64,000 bases of DNA from Lophius americanus (GCA_037951165.1 JBBDHG010000054.1:2370001-2434000); one strand, 5' to 3'; shown: positions 1-12,769, counted from the stretch's first letter. Notes: a model not told the origin generated them from the letters alone. Made by a program: numbers and translations.

Positions 1-385
1 CTACTACTACTACTTGTAGTACTGCTACTTCTACTACTAGTACTACTACTACTATTACTACTAGTACTACTACTACCACTACTACTACTACCACCACTAC
101 TACTACCACTAGTACTACTACTACTACTACTAGTAGTACTACTACTACTACTAGTAGTACTACTACTACTACTAGTAGTACTGCTACTTCTACTACAAGT
201 ACTACTACTACTGCTACTACTAGTACTACTACTACTACTAGTACTACTACTACTTCTACTACTGCTACAAGTACTACTACTACTGCTACTACTAGTACTA
301 CTACTACTACTAGTACTACTACTACTTCTACTACTGCTACAAGTACTACTACTACTGCTACTACTAGTACTACTACTACAAGTAC
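1..385. repeat. CTA trinucleotide array with 72-bp higher-order unit
   Basis: Imperfect CTA/TAC repeats fill the window start. ACAAGTACTACTACTACTGC begins at 195, 267 and 339, giving a 72-bp (24-triplet) higher-order period with near-identical units. The left part is less regular. It is cut by the window edge. Confidence 0.9.
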
Positions 386-394
386 TGTTTTTGT

Positions 395-540
395 CCTGAA
401 TTTGACGTTGGAGGCAGGATCTGAGTGACTTTAGGAAGGACCAACTTGTGATGGCTAGACGACTGGTTCATCCCAGCCTTCTCCAGAACTGAGGGTCTTG
501 GGGTATTTCCTGGTCTACAGTGGTCATATCAGAAAAGAAG
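395..540 (+). mobile_element. Tc1-like internal fragment (family A)
   Basis: GTGATGGCTAGACGACTGG followed by CCAGAACTGAGGGTCTTGGGG and CTACAGTGGTCA matches the transposase N-terminal (paired-like DNA-binding) coding region of the same family. It is short and decayed and abuts the CTA array. Confidence 0.65.
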
Positions 541-579
541 AATTATTTATTACAGATGATGTTTGATATTAACTCACAA

Positions 580-765
580 AGAGTCTCAAAATCGTTTTGC
601 GCTCAGAATTTATGGGGGGATTGAGATCAAAACTCTGAGCAGTAGCATGGATTGTCCCCCCTCTAGAGTCTTGATACTGGTGGTGGTGGCTAATGAGTCT
701 GCTGTAGCTGATGAACGATGAGGCTTCTAAATCTGCAAGGACTGGTGGTTTTAAAGTTATGGCTG
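580..765 (-). repeat. Unclassified dispersed repeat, copy 1 of 4
   Basis: GGGGGGATTGAGATCAAAAC, CTTGATACTGGTGGTGGTGG and GAGTCTGCTGTAGCTGATG align with the copy at 18030-18465. The frame reads SRLISHHHQYQDSRGG. Confidence 0.65.
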
Positions 766-784
766 ATTTGTGCAATTATGAACG

Positions 785-3045
785 TGAGCAATGAAGATGA
801 ACAAATCTGACCCAAACCAGAACAAAAAGATCCTATCAGAACACTAAGGCTTGTAATGTGACTGAAACCCATGAGTGTAGAAGAAAGCAGATCAAATAAT
901 GACAAAAATAAAGTACTTCCGTGATTAATTACTGCCTCCATACTTTGACTCACATCTAGTTAAGGAAATAAAGTTTCTCTCTGGCTCCAGAAGCTTTAAA
1001 TCCAGGATCGCCCACTTAGATTTTAAAAAGTACACTGGTCATCAGTGCTCGGCCTCTGGGGTTTGCTGCTATCTGGGTCAGGTATTGGAGAGCTGAGTCA
1101 TGACTTCAGGAAGTAAACAAGCCCGTGTGGAGATAAGACCAGCTTGCTGATACATAATTTCAAATGTGGGCATTATTTATTCTTTTTGATCTGGCTTTGA
1201 GTCATGAATAAACTCTTTGAAATTTCTAGCTGAAATAATCATTGCATTCTATTAACTTACATGTAGCCCCGGTTCTGGTGTTTTGCATTATTGAACCGGA
1301 CTGCTATGACTTTCTTTCTTTTTCTCTATTGGCTCCTTTATCAACGTTTCTTCATAAAGGGGGGGGTGCAGCAGTGAGCTGCAGATGCACAAAATATCCG
1401 TGTACATTTATTACTTAAACCCTATCATAATGCAAATATTGTGTGTATTTTTATCACAAGGGGGTTAAATTTAGAATATAATATAAAAAAAAAAAAGATC
1501 ACTCAATTTTCCCTGATTGTCACGGTCAGTGGGAAAAGGTGAAAACAGGGACAGGGGTCTCAGAAGGGAAAGGACACCCAGATCTGTCCTTAAGACAACC
1601 AAGACCTTCAGTTATGTTCTCCCTGACCTCAGGGTCCAAGCAGGTTGAGACCGCCGACTCATAAAGAGGGTTTTAGTGGCAGGAGCAGGTTGACCAGTGC
1701 AGAGCAAACACTCTCAGTGGAATCAGGGCTTCTGCACTGGTCAGTGTGGCGCCCACATCTGCAGCCACGTTACGACAGAGGCTGCTAACCCAGTCCACTA
1801 CCACATAGTAGTTCCTTTGTTTTGAAGATCCCTTTAGACCCACACTGCCCACAGACACATCCATGACCATACATGATTCTTCATTTAATAGAACGTCCAT
1901 GCTTTATTTGACACCATTAGTTAAATGAACGTGAGTTCCTCCTCAGCCTGCTGAACATAGATGACTGGATAAACCTTTGGTTAACTTCTGTATATTCAAA
2001 TTATGTCACTTTTCTTTTCTGTTGTTTTTGTTTTTTTCTGTAAACCAGAATTCAGACTTTCGCTGCTGATGCATGTAGGCCAATGACGGGACCAAGAAGC
2101 TCTGGTTTACTCAGGAAGTGTCAGTCAGGCTGTACCAAGAGCATCTATCCTTAGAGGGGGGGTTCGACTAATTCAGTTTAGTTATTCTAAGCATTTCTTT
2201 TGGTATGCCTTGGATTTTATATACATTTTAATTTGATTAGTTGAGTCTATGTTGATTATCAAGCTAACTCTGATGTGTTTCTTTTTTTTTTGGTTAGTTA
2301 GTTTTCATTATTTCTGATCAGTCACTTTATACACCCCTGTGATCTTTCTCTGTCATCTCATTTAGTTTGCTAAACTTTTTGTGACGCTTCCGTTTATTTC
2401 TGATTTTTTTTTATCTCTTTTGCGGGTCCAGAACTTCACCGCTTATTTTTCAAATATTTTCTCATTTTTAAATAAAAAAAGCCCTTTCTTACACAACCCA
2501 CCCGTGACTCTTCGTCGTGTAGAGATCAGTCGTTGATCAGTCAGCTGTTGCTATCTTTAATTTGGGACAAAAATTCAAAGTACTCTTAATATTAATAATA
2601 TGGGTCAGAAAGCACATAAATATGTTTAGAAATAACTATCCATTCTTGCCCTACGACGACTCTTTTAAAAGAAGTCAGCTGTGACATTGGTCGCGTGTTT
2701 ACTTTCCCGTCATGTGACATGGAATGACAATCCATCTGAGCTTGTTCTATATAATACGATGGCTGGTTTTAGATTCTGGTTTAGCTCTCCTTGTTTCTTC
2801 TATTTGAGTGTTAATCTCATTCTGAATCATGTCGCATCTTCAAACATGATTATCATATCATCACTTCCTCTGATGCCATTAAGTATGACCCTCCCCCCTC
2901 CCCCCTAGAATGTAGATCTAAAAAGAAAACTGACAACATTAACAACTAGTTTCAGCTGGCCTAGACCCACCCAGACCCGATCACCATCACTTCTATAGAT
3001 CATCTTCATAGGCAGGATCTTAGTTGGGTCCTAGGTCTTACCAGT
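785..3045. other. No gene seen
   Basis: Ordinary AT-rich non-coding sequence with an A run at 1488-1497. Only short chance frames with no similarity that I recognise. Confidence 0.6.
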
Positions 3046-3049
3046 AGTA

Positions 3050-3860
3050 CACAAAGCCAAAATCAAAAGAAATTCCTGAAAAGCTGAGGAAGTAGATGAT
3101 AGAAATGGGAAGGGTCCCAAAGCTATCTCTAAGGGTCTCTGTCTCTAGGAGGCCAGTTTTCCATAATTCATCCAAGAGCAGCACAAAGGCTCATGTAAAA
3201 AGTCTCATGAGATCCAAAGAAGACCTCCAAGGAACTGTCGTCCAGATAAATGCCAGAGTTCATGGCTTCTTCTTCCAAAGACGTAGGGAAAAATGGGCAT
3301 CCATGGGAGAGTGGTGAGGCAAACACACCCCTGCTAACCCAGAAGAACATCTACATATTTTCACAGCACACTTTAATGACCCTCAGAGCTTCTGGGTGGA
3401 CATGTATTCATCAGTAAGAACATTATATGTACCGTCCAGCATGGAAGTGCCATTGTGACTGTCTCACATAAACTCTGCTCCCCAGCAGAAAGTCCTGAGG
3501 GACAATGTCCGGTCATCAGTCAGTGACGTGAAGCGTAAGCAGAACTAAGCAAGACAATGATCCCAAGCAGGAGAGTTAGTCTACCTCTGAATGGAAAGGG
3601 AAGGAATAAAACCAGAGATTTGGAGGAAGTTTGGACCTGAACCACATTGATATGCTGTATTGGTCCCTGAAAACAATCAATTTATGCTCACACAGCCTAA
3701 AATCTGGCTGCACTAAAGCGGTTCTGCCCGGATGAGAATTCTTACACGGTGATGCCAGACACTGGTCTTAAGTTATCAGAAGCATTAAGTTGCTGCTGAA
3801 ATGGAAGCAGCTAGCTATTACTTGCAGGGCAGTAATACTTTTTGACACTAGTTATTTGGA
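3050..3860 (+). mobile_element. Tc1-like transposon relic (family C)
   Basis: The plus strand keeps ordered landmarks of a third fish Tc1-like family: TGCCAGAGTTCATGG, CAAGACAATGATCCCAAGC (the QDNDPKH block), a degraded DLNPIEMLW block (GACCTGAACCACATTGATATGCT) and GTTGCTGCTGAAATGGAAGC before AGTAATACTTTTTGACACTA near the end. The frame is broken repeatedly, so it is a fossil. The exact left limit is uncertain. Confidence 0.72.
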
Positions 3861-3904
3861 TATAAGAGAGTCTTTGGGGCTTGTTAAATAAAATTACCAC
3901 TTAA

Positions 3905-4675
3905 AACTTTCCTAATCTAACACAGTTTAGCGTAAAAGGAATCAGGAGGTGGATCAGTGCCTTTTGACAGCTCTGTAGTTAACCCTCCCGACTTTGAAGT
4001 CGAGGTTTCCCCTCATTGCCTAAGGGCACTGAGGCACCAAGACCAGGACCTCGTGGTCTATTATGAATTCGAGGCTCCCGCACGCCATGGGGTCAAGGTT
4101 TGTCTTGTTAAACTAGAACCCAGAAGCTATACAGAAAAGTAGACAGCAGTTACAGGTAATTACTTGGCTGATGACTGAAGGGTCAAATTAGTCTTTTGAC
4201 GCGGTGCAAGCTTTATTCTCTTTTTTCTGTCTGTCTTGTTATTGGACAGGTGTTGCCATGTATAGGCAAAGCTAGCCTCCATTTTGGGTTTCCTCCTTCT
4301 GTTAAAAAAAAATGTAAAATCCATATTTGAACAGGTTTTTGAGTGATATAATTAAAATGCAAGCACATGCACAGAAAGTACTCAATAAGGCTTTACAATA
4401 AATGCGCTTTTCATTTGAGTGACAGGTACTGTCTGTGCACTAACAAGCATGCTTTTCACAGAGTTAGCCGAGTCTGTTAGACTCACAGTCACGATCTGTG
4501 GAAAAGAGTTGTGAAGAACCACAACAAAAATAACAACGTATTTATAGATACATTCTGTCGGTGACCTCATTCAGACAGAGTTCTGGCCCAAATACTTTGA
4601 GTTGTTATATAATAAGTGAACATTCTCTCTATATGGTCATATTTTACAGTGCACCACTACAGGTTCAAACCCATT
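3905..4675. other. No firm gene; one unexplained open stretch
   Basis: A plus-strand frame at 3957-4142 (61 codons, CLRALRHQDQDLVVYYEFEA) looks protein-like, but no splice sites or homology support it. The rest is non-coding. Confidence 0.4.
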
Positions 4676-4679
4676 CCTG

Positions 4680-4835
4680 TCTTTAGGGTCTTTCTGTGTG
4701 GAGTTTGCATGTTCTCCCTGCATCTGCGTACGTTCTTTCCATGTTCTCCAACATCCTCCCACAGTCCAAAAACATGCCATGTAGTTGAGTCGGTGACTGT
4801 AAATTGTCTGTATGCGTGAATGTCAATGGTTGTCT
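4680..4835 (-). repeat. Interspersed repeat (CTTTCTGTGTGGAGTTTGCA type)
   Basis: TCTTTCTGTGTGGAGTTTGC, ATGTTCTCC and AACATCCTCCCACAGTCC are the reverse complement of the motifs in the 5345-5605 copy and belong to a very abundant fish repeat. Confidence 0.7.
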
Positions 4836-5021
4836 GTCTCTTTGCGTCGGCTCTTTTTACCCCTCCTCTATGATCAATCAAAAAGTAGTTTAAAGGCCAT
4901 GTCAATACAAAATATGGCAGCACTTGATCATCAGAGGTGCACCAGTGCCATGATGATGTTGGTTTATAACCTAATAACTGAGCCTGGAAACTAACTCCAA
5001 GTATATCATGTCGTGGGATAC

Positions 5022-5170
5022 TGGAGCTGAGGAGGTAGAGTGCTCTTCGCTAATTGGAGGATTGATAGTTCAATCCCGGGATTGCCCCTGCAGCCTGATT
5101 GTCATAGGGTCTCTGAGCCCCTATTTGATTTCTAGCGGCTGTCCACGGCTCTTCAGTCCGATGCATATAT
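5022..5170 (+). mobile_element. tRNA-derived SINE-like copy
   Basis: GCTGAGGAGGTAGAGTGCTC (A-box region) and GATAGTTCAATCCCGGGATT (B-box GTTCAATCC) lie about 40 bp apart as in a tRNA-derived promoter. AGGGTCTCTGAGCCCC and AGCGGCTGTCCACGGCTC follow. It is not a tRNA gene, because no cloverleaf with an acceptor stem closes. Confidence 0.65.
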
Positions 5171-5344
5171 ATATTACAGATTGTGTACTGTGTGACAATG
5201 TAAGTAACAAATCATAAACATTATATCATGACATCATCATTATCTTCCATTTTGGCGGATCCAGATGTGTTTTCTGGATCCGAAGTTTAGCTTCTTCGTT
5301 GAAATCCATCCATGTATTTTTTGTAACCGTGATCCCGTTCAGAG

Positions 5345-5605
5345 TGATTCCATGAGGGCTGGAGCCTATAGGCAGCTTACATTAGGCAAGAGGCGGAGTA
5401 ACATCTGGACATTTCAATAGTTTGTCACATAGAGACGAGCAGCCATTCACACTCACATTCACCTGTACTGCATGTTTGTAGACCGGAGGAGGAAGCCAGA
5501 GTACCTGGAGAGAACCCACACAAACATTTAAAGAGCATGTGAGCTTCAGGGGGATTTGAACCCAGAACCTTCTGCTGTGAAGCAATAGTGCCACTAGATG
5601 ATGTT
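5345..5605 (+). repeat. Interspersed repeat (AGAACCCACAC...TTTGAACCCAG type)
   Basis: GGGCTGGAGCCTATAGGCAGC, CATTCACACTCACATTCACC, GGAGGAAGCCAGAGTACCTGG and GATTTGAACCCAGAACCTTC are the consecutive signatures of this fish repeat. Further decayed copies are at 62700-62905 and 13520-13665. Confidence 0.75.
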
Positions 5606-5884
5606 ACAAGCCTGAGTGGCTGCATGTTGCCGCAGCTACTGCCACTTTTCTTTGTTTTTGTTATTATTTGTGTGTTCTCTAATGTCAAAACTTCTTTTTT
5701 CTGCACTATTGTAAAAATGTTTTTCCTGTTCTGTCCGTCTTCCTAACGATACTACGACACAGATTGATGACATCTGAATGACCCTGAGTTAACGTCACAC
5801 ATCACCGCTACACATTGGCAGGTCATTGTCTCCTCTTCATCACCGTACTGTCGCTCAATACATATTACTTAACTCCAAATATAC

Positions 5885-5956
5885 GCTGATCAGCCGTAGC
5901 ATTAGAACCACTGTCAGGCGAAGTCAGAATCACTTTGATGAACTTGTTATAATTTC
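5885..5956 (+). mobile_element. Tc1-like end fragment (family A)
   Basis: CTGATCAGCCGTAGCATTAG followed by ACCACTGTCAGGCGAAGTCAG matches the left end of the copies at 22479 and 23925. Similarity stops after about 70 bp. Confidence 0.65.
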
Positions 5957-5959
5957 GGC

Positions 5960-7550
5960 AGCAAGTCACCATTCTTTAATATCTCGCCATATACGACTTC
6001 ATCCACAATTCTCTTTTTACAGTGTGCAATGAGCCTTTGAGTACTTTCTAGCTGGCGGTCAGAGGGAACAATTTACAGCCAGAAGATTAAAGAGTGCAAA
6101 AACATAGAGAGAAGAGCTGTTTACTACGACTCTGTGGATTTACTCAGCGTGCGGACTAATAACAAGACGTCACTAGGATGTATGGCAGCTGCTCAGGCCA
6201 TAACTTAAAGATCAATGAAGCCGCCGCGGCTCCTATTGCCGCGCTGAAAGGAGAATGGATTCAATTAAGAGATGCATGGAGACAAAAAAAAAACAAGCTC
6301 CAGTTTTGTCCTCATGAATGATGGACAGTGCTAGTTTGAGAAAACCTCACAGAGAGACTGCGGAGAAATAATCATCATTCAGCTTTTGACCCACAGCACA
6401 AAGGAGAGTGAGGAAGAGTGCTTTAAGGAAAATGGAGGCGAGGGTCCCACTGGAGAAATGGAGGCCTATTATCTACAGATGGATGTGTAACATAATAAGC
6501 GGAAGGCAGAAGGTAAACAGTAAATCCCGGTCGCAATGCAGCTCCAGCATCAGGAAAATTCAAAATATATGAATTCTGTTAAAGCAGCAGAAAAGACAAA
6601 AGGAGATCTGCCAACCCAGATACATGAGTTGAATTCCCTGCAAGAGAAGCTCTACCTGCACTGGTGTATTGAATAGGAGATTCTCTCAGATGTTATAAAT
6701 CAGATCTCCGTGCTTGAGGTCGTTTCTTCGTGTCCTTGGGGCTTCATGGCTGTGACTGCAGGGGTCACTGACAGTGAGGAAATCCTGCAGGGAGGATGAA
6801 ATGTGAGAGAGACAGAGAGCGACATGAGTAAAAAGTATGGATATGAAAGTGGATCTGAATGAGAACAGGCATGTTGTAAGGAGAAAGGGATTGATTCACA
6901 AAGTTCAGGAAGGAGAGCTGATGATGAGCAAAGGGAGGGAAAGGTCAGAGGGGTGCGGCGAGGGTTGAGGAAGTCAATAAAGAGAGGTGGGGGCTGCCGG
7001 AGGCATGACGCCTGGTGGCCTGCAGTCCTTTACATATGCGCCCCATAACAGAGGCTTTAAATCAGCATGAAACACCAACACAGCAAGGACATTTTCAGGT
7101 GGGACATTCCTTTCCTTTCCTTTCCTCTCCTCCTCCTCCTCCTCTGGTTCCCTGTTGCCCTTCTCTCTCTGCAGCAGCAGCAGCAGCAGCAGCAGCAGCT
7201 CATTAGCAGAGTTACTCATGATTTCATTATGTCCTGACAGACACAATCAGCATATCTAACTTAATGGTGAATCAACATGCTTTAATTAGAATTACTGCAG
7301 GCCACTCTGGGACGAGGAGGATTTCATTCTTCTCTGTGCTTTTATTTTTTTTCAAACATGGAGAGGAGACCTTTTCATTCATTCTGAAAAGCAGATCGAG
7401 TTACTGTTCCTCCATGTTGACTCCACCTCACGTGACAAACACACAGAATACACCCATCATCGAATAATCTGTTTATGGTATTCAGATCGGTTGATTGAAT
7501 CTGCAACCACATTTGATTGTTTTACTTAACCCACTTACTTACTTATTTAC
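5960..7550. other. No gene seen; possible conserved non-coding segment
   Basis: The stretch 6170-6280 (GAAGCCGCCGCGGCTCCTATT, GGAGAATGGATTCAATTAAG) has a balanced, non-repetitive texture of the kind seen in conserved non-coding elements. This is only an impression. The remainder is unremarkable. Confidence 0.35.
7171..7199. repeat. GCA microsatellite
   Basis: About ten GCA units, with a CTCCTC run just upstream. Not in any gene I can support. Confidence 0.9.
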
Positions 7551-7609
7551 TTACTGCAGTTAGGTGGCATTGCCCAGCTAGAACCAGAACCAGTGGGCAA
7601 TGCCAGGAC

Positions 7610-7960
7610 TTTTCACCCAGGACTTCTGGCAGGGGGGTTTTGGAGTTGAGCCGCTTCTCCTCCTCGTCAAAAGGAGCCAGTTAAGGTTGTTTAACATCCC
7701 ATAAGAATGCCTCCAGGACGGAGGCCTCCCTTTGGAGGTTTCGCAGGCATGTCCAACTGGGAGGAGAACATTTTACCGAGAACTCCCTGGAGATACTTTA
7801 TACCTCGTCTGGCCGGGAAACGCTTGGGAATTCCCCTGGAAGAGCTGGAGGGTGTTGTTGTGTAGAGGGATTTCTGGAATACCCTTCTTAGCCTGCTGCC
7901 ACCACAGCTCGACCCCAAACAAGTGGAAGAAAATGGATGGATTAATGGATGGATGTTGAT
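7610..7960 (+). mobile_element. LINE 3' end with GATG tail
   Basis: It continues the LINE type of 19400-20035: GAGTTGAGCCGCTTCTCCTCC, GGCATGTCCAACTGGGAGGAG (the ACPTGRR block), CTGGCCGGGAAACGCTTGGGA and GACCCCAAACAAGTGGAAGAA, closing with GATGGATTAATGGATGGATG. This is the terminal C-terminus and tail of a fish LINE, 5' truncated as is usual. Confidence 0.8.
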
Positions 7961-8284
7961 ATTATCTAATAATATTCGACGATAACGTCGTTGTTCTGTG
8001 TGTGTTGTCAGCCGATACTCTTAGCGTAGCACTGCTGCGGCCGGCTGCTGCCCCGAAACAAACAGCTGTTCTCGTGCTTTAGCGACAAATCCAAATCCCT
8101 CCATGAATCACCTTCAAATTCTTTACCAACATAAAGTGTGAGGAGGAACTAGATTTATTTTTGTAAACGGTTGGTTTCATACCTCTGAAACTAGGAGGAC
8201 ATTTAGCTTTAAAACTTTTGGGCCATTATTCAACTCTAAGAGATCTACAGTATCTTCCTATTTTCTTCTAATGAATCATGTTAC

Positions 8285-8475
8285 TCACTAGGGGAAGCTA
8301 TTTTTTTTTTTAATGAAAAACACAGTTTTTCAGACATGACTTCACATTTAATCTAAGGAGTTCAATCACGGGGATGGCTTGTACAACACAGGGAATTTGG
8401 GGCTTCTCTGCAATATGCACTTTCTGTCAGGGATGGCAGAATAGGCGTAGAACTTGCCCTTCGTTAATGTAGCAC
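8285..8475 (+). repeat. Dispersed copy of the CCCCTAGTG repeat family
   Basis: TCACTAGGGGAAGCT, then a T run, GACTTCACATTTAATC and GGCTTGTACAACACAGGG, match 31260-31420. Confidence 0.6.
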
Positions 8476-8479
8476 AGAA

Positions 8480-10480
8480 ATGTCCCCGCTGTGTGATGAA
8501 TAGAGGATATCTTATATTATCTTATCTTATCTGGTAAAGTTTTTTTAATAAAATTCGATTTTCCAATTGCTTGTGATGGACTTTTTGCAAAGCTAAGCTG
8601 GAAACGTTTGCTTCATTGTGAAACCGGTGTAGATCTTTCTTGAATATCTAACGAACACATTGTGATCCCAGGTTTTAGGGGCAGATTTTCACAGTCAGTG
8701 AGTCATGACATGAGGTCAGAGTATCAGCTGCCTTGGCAGAGGTTTGTACTTTCTGAGTAACCAAATCATTTGTACACACATCTTGTGATGCTGATATACA
8801 GTCATGGAGTCATGGGTGTTATTCCCTATAAAACAGATCCATATGACCAGAAACCAATTCTCGGTGAAAACAAATAAAAGATGGCTTTCTTACATTGACA
8901 TGAATATATATTTGAGTAAATCCTGAGGATCTTAAAGCCTACACTCTCCATAAGAGATCTAAAACTCCTTGGGGTCCTGTCTCTCTTTTCTTCTGTCATG
9001 GACACTCTTGGCGAGTATTTTTTACTGAATCTGTATCCCAGGGCGGCGGAACTAATTCCTCAAACTGTTTCCTTGAAACAATGTGAGCAAACAGAGGTTA
9101 AAGTAAGACTCTTTTAATGATCCTATATTTTGCACTGACTATTTAGGCCGTAACTGTTTAGACATCCAATTACTCCAATTGCTGCAGTTGAGTGTTCAGG
9201 TCCATAAAGCCCATTCGCAGAGGGGTGTGAGTAAGCGTTTGTGTTAACTAGCTCAAACACTTGGGGCTCTTAGAGGTTTTTTTCGTCTCCCTCAAGTCCC
9301 CTGGGTCTTGTTTTCCATAATGCCTCATGGCCTGAGGCTAATCACAAAATTCATGATTTGTTGAGGTACATTGACTCGCAGGTTGACATAAAAGAAACAG
9401 GAAGGAGAAACGTCACGAGTCACGTTGACGCTATGTGACAGCAGAATAAGGTAATTGGGCCTTGTGTTGTTTAAATAAGACGTAATTCTGCAGTTTTTTA
9501 GTTCAGTGTGTTCTATTGTCTGTTCTGTTGCCGAGAGTAAAAGGAAAACTTCTTACTCGTAATAGACAAAGCATATAAAAACATCTTGAACCAGAACCAG
9601 AACCAGTGGCAGCAGGTACTCTTTGCCACATATGCCACTTTGTCATATAATTAACAGGTCCTGTCAATTTTTTGGAAAAGAAATTGTCACTCAACCAAAA
9701 GTTGAGCAGCACATTACAGGGATAAGATAGTAAACATAGAAAGAAGGTTGAAAAAAATAAGATGTTAAAACCCAAATGATGCTGGGTGAGAAATGCCAAC
9801 TTTGCATGTTTGCGCATTTCTATATCTACAGATAGAAATGGGCAAACCTTACATTTACCATCCAAAAAAGAAACGAAAACGAAAATGGAAAACAACAAAA
9901 GAAAAAAGGCCAAAAGAAAAATCCCTCGGATCTAATCTGAAGTAGGATCAGCCAAGAACGTTAATATTAGATACAGTTTTCTGTACTGTACTCCCTTCAC
10001 CAGACGGTTCGTTCTGAATGTGACAGAGGACCTTTGGTTTGAACCCAACTCATCTGGTTTTACCAAAGTCTTCATTAAGACATCTTCTTGCAGACTGTAA
10101 ATTCTAGCCATATGTGTTAAACTAATGTCTGCATCTTGGACCCATGATGTTTCTACTTTCCTTTTGGTCTCTATGAACGTGACAGAACTCAAACATTAAG
10201 AGGTTGATTTCAAAAGTCAGAGGTCCAAACTTGTGGAATGAACACATTCTCCCTTCAAACACAATCTGAGGCTGGGTGGCATCATTAACTGAGAGGAAGT
10301 GGCATTTCACAACGCGCCGCCGTGATTCCATTGCTTTATAAAAAGACTGCTAAAATTGTCTGTCGGCTGACCCTACGAGAGGAAGGCTCTGTTTGTTATA
10401 AAAAAGCAGCGTCTCACAGCTGTCCCCATGTATCCGGCAACATTAAACACTCAAGGAACATTTTATTGTCAGGCCATGTA
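8480..10480. other. No gene seen
   Basis: Non-coding. A minus-strand frame at 9503-9913 (136 codons) is Phe/Leu-rich, without recognisable domains, and is probably chance. Confidence 0.5.
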
Positions 10481-10484
10481 ACAT

Positions 10485-10935
10485 GGGCTTTTCAGCCATA
10501 ACATTAAAACCACATGCCTAATCTGGTTAAATACCCCTTTTGCCACATTGACAGTTTGTCCTGAAACCTCTTTATCAGATCAAGCAATTTGATCCATCAA
10601 CACAAGCTATAGTCTTCTTTCCACACGCGCATCATTGAGCCTTGAGCTGACGGCTGTACACCAGTTGTTCTTCCTTAATCCACTTTGGTAGGTTCTAATC
10701 TCTGCAGAACAGGAACACCCAGCAAGACCTCCAGTTGTGGTGAAGGTCTGACTCAGCAGTCAACATATCAAAACCTGTTAAAGTCACTCACATCCTTATG
10801 ACATTTCTTCTGGCTTCAAACATCAACTTGGAGGACAACATCTTTAGGCGCTGCCTTTCATATCCCATCCACCTGACAGGTGCCCTTGAAAGGAGATTCA
10901 CCCCTGACAGTGGTGATAATATTATGGCTGTTTAT
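10485..10935 (-). mobile_element. Tc1-like transposon (family A), internally deleted
   Basis: The ends CAGCCATAACATTAAAACCAC and GTGGTGATAATATTATGGCTG form the family's inverted repeats. The interior reads as the reverse complement of the transposase N-terminal region, including CATCATTGAGCCTTGAGC, CCACTTTGGTAGGTTCTAAT and the segment ahead of the start codon (AACATCAACTTGGAGGACAA). Confidence 0.75.
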
Positions 10936-10939
10936 GTGT

Positions 10940-12765
10940 TATTTGAACATATGAGCACTTCTGAGTGATCCCAGTATTAGTTTTTCTTTTGCTAAATCTC
11001 TACCAAGGCAGCTCAGGTCCCCGTTGTCAAGACATCAAAAATGTAATATATATCTTAAACGCATAAAACATAATTCTGTAGAATATATCACAACTATACT
11101 AACCAACCCGATCTTAAATATCCAGGAATACAGAAAATGTTTCACTGTGGTCTTAATATTAGGTTAAGCATTAAAAATAACGTTTTTATATTGTATATGT
11201 AATACTTTTAAACACTTTGAATGATTTCCCTCATTCTGTCCCAGGAACTTTTTCTCAGTGATGAATGTGAGGATGACTACGAAGACCCTTCATCTAAAGT
11301 TGTCTCGTTCTATATGTACCGTATCTAGTTAATACTGTTACTTCATCAATCACACATACAGTAAAAAGACAAATAACAAGAATTTGACTAATGTCTAACA
11401 TTTTGATTTAATAATCTTTTTCTATTGTGTGACCGGACACTTTGTAACCTCGGCTGCAGCGTCAGCGTCACTTAGGATTCTCCACATTCCTCCCATCCCA
11501 CAATGTCCCAACCCCAGGGTATTAAACCTTTAATCTTATTTTAAGGTTAATAATGAAAGCATTAAAGAAGCATTTGTATGTAATGTTTAGTAAAATAGGA
11601 GAATCAGCTGTAATATAACTAGATTTTTTTGGACGGAGTTCAGAATCATTGCAACTGTGTGGTGTGTATTAAATCTCATCCAATCTGATCCAATATCTAC
11701 AGCCGTCAGTTATGTCAGTGATACTGCAATGCAAAACTATACGGTGGAGAACATTCTTGCTTGTTGTACTGTATCTACCAGGGATACATATAACCTTGAG
11801 TGCTATTCTATTGTACTCTATTCTATTCCATGACCTAAAAATTGTAAGTTATAGTACATTATTTTTCATTTTCTTATTCATTGCACGTGTAATTTGATTA
11901 TTTTACACCCCTTTTGACACAAAATGAGCAGTTTTGTTACTCATAATGCAAAATGTGTTATTCCTTACAATCTAGCGCTTAAATCTTGACACTCTTCTCT
12001 GAGTCTGAGTCTGTGCCTCAACCTGACCACCCAATCAAAACATTTCTGGACCAGCCCCTGGGAAAAAAAGGGTCACATGTCACCCAAAACATCAAAGTCA
12101 TAAGAGATAGAAATGGTTGAAAATGTGAAACCAAAAGTGTCTTTATCTATCTGATTACCCGTCCATAAGTCAAAGTATTCTTCCCCAGAACAGTTTTTGT
12201 CTAACCATACAAACAGACAGATGGACCCCGCAGTGAAAAAATAACTTCCTTGGCAGGAAGTTAAAATAACTGGCCTTGCCACCAAATCACAACAACACAC
12301 AACCAATGGTGAGAAATGCCAAGGTACTGACACTCACTCCGACAGGCACCAAAATTCTTTTCCTTTTTTTTATCTTTTATCCCTTCTTGGTTTTCACAAA
12401 CACACTAAAATACATTGACATCATGCACAAAGGCACCAGAGACACATTTTATTCCCTGTAGGTCAGAAAGACAGAATCTGTAATTATCTCCGCTGACGTT
12501 TTCGTTGAGCCTTCAAACAAGCTTCCAGACCTCATTATATAACGGCTAAACTCGGTCTTTAACGTATTTAACGCCCTAATTAAACTAATGTCTGAGTCAC
12601 ACCGCAGAGAGTCCCCTCCTTCTTCTATTATACAATTCCATTTCTCGTCACTAAGCTACGGTATTTATCCTTCGCTCAGAAAGACACAAATCAGGAAATG
12701 CATTTCATCTACTACTTGTACATGACTGTGGATTATAACCTTGTATGATAGAGCAACAGAACAAA
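10940..12765. other. No gene seen
   Basis: AT-rich non-coding sequence with no repeats that I recognise. Confidence 0.55.
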
Positions 12766-12769
12766 AGAA

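Noticed and set aside
5022..5100. tRNA gene suggested by A- and B-box motifs
   Set aside because: No acceptor stem or cloverleaf closes, and the body continues as a SINE-like repeat.
9503..9913. 136-codon minus-strand frame with hydrophobic start
   Set aside because: The Phe/Leu-rich start comes from A-rich plus-strand DNA; no domain, no splice sites and no supporting context.
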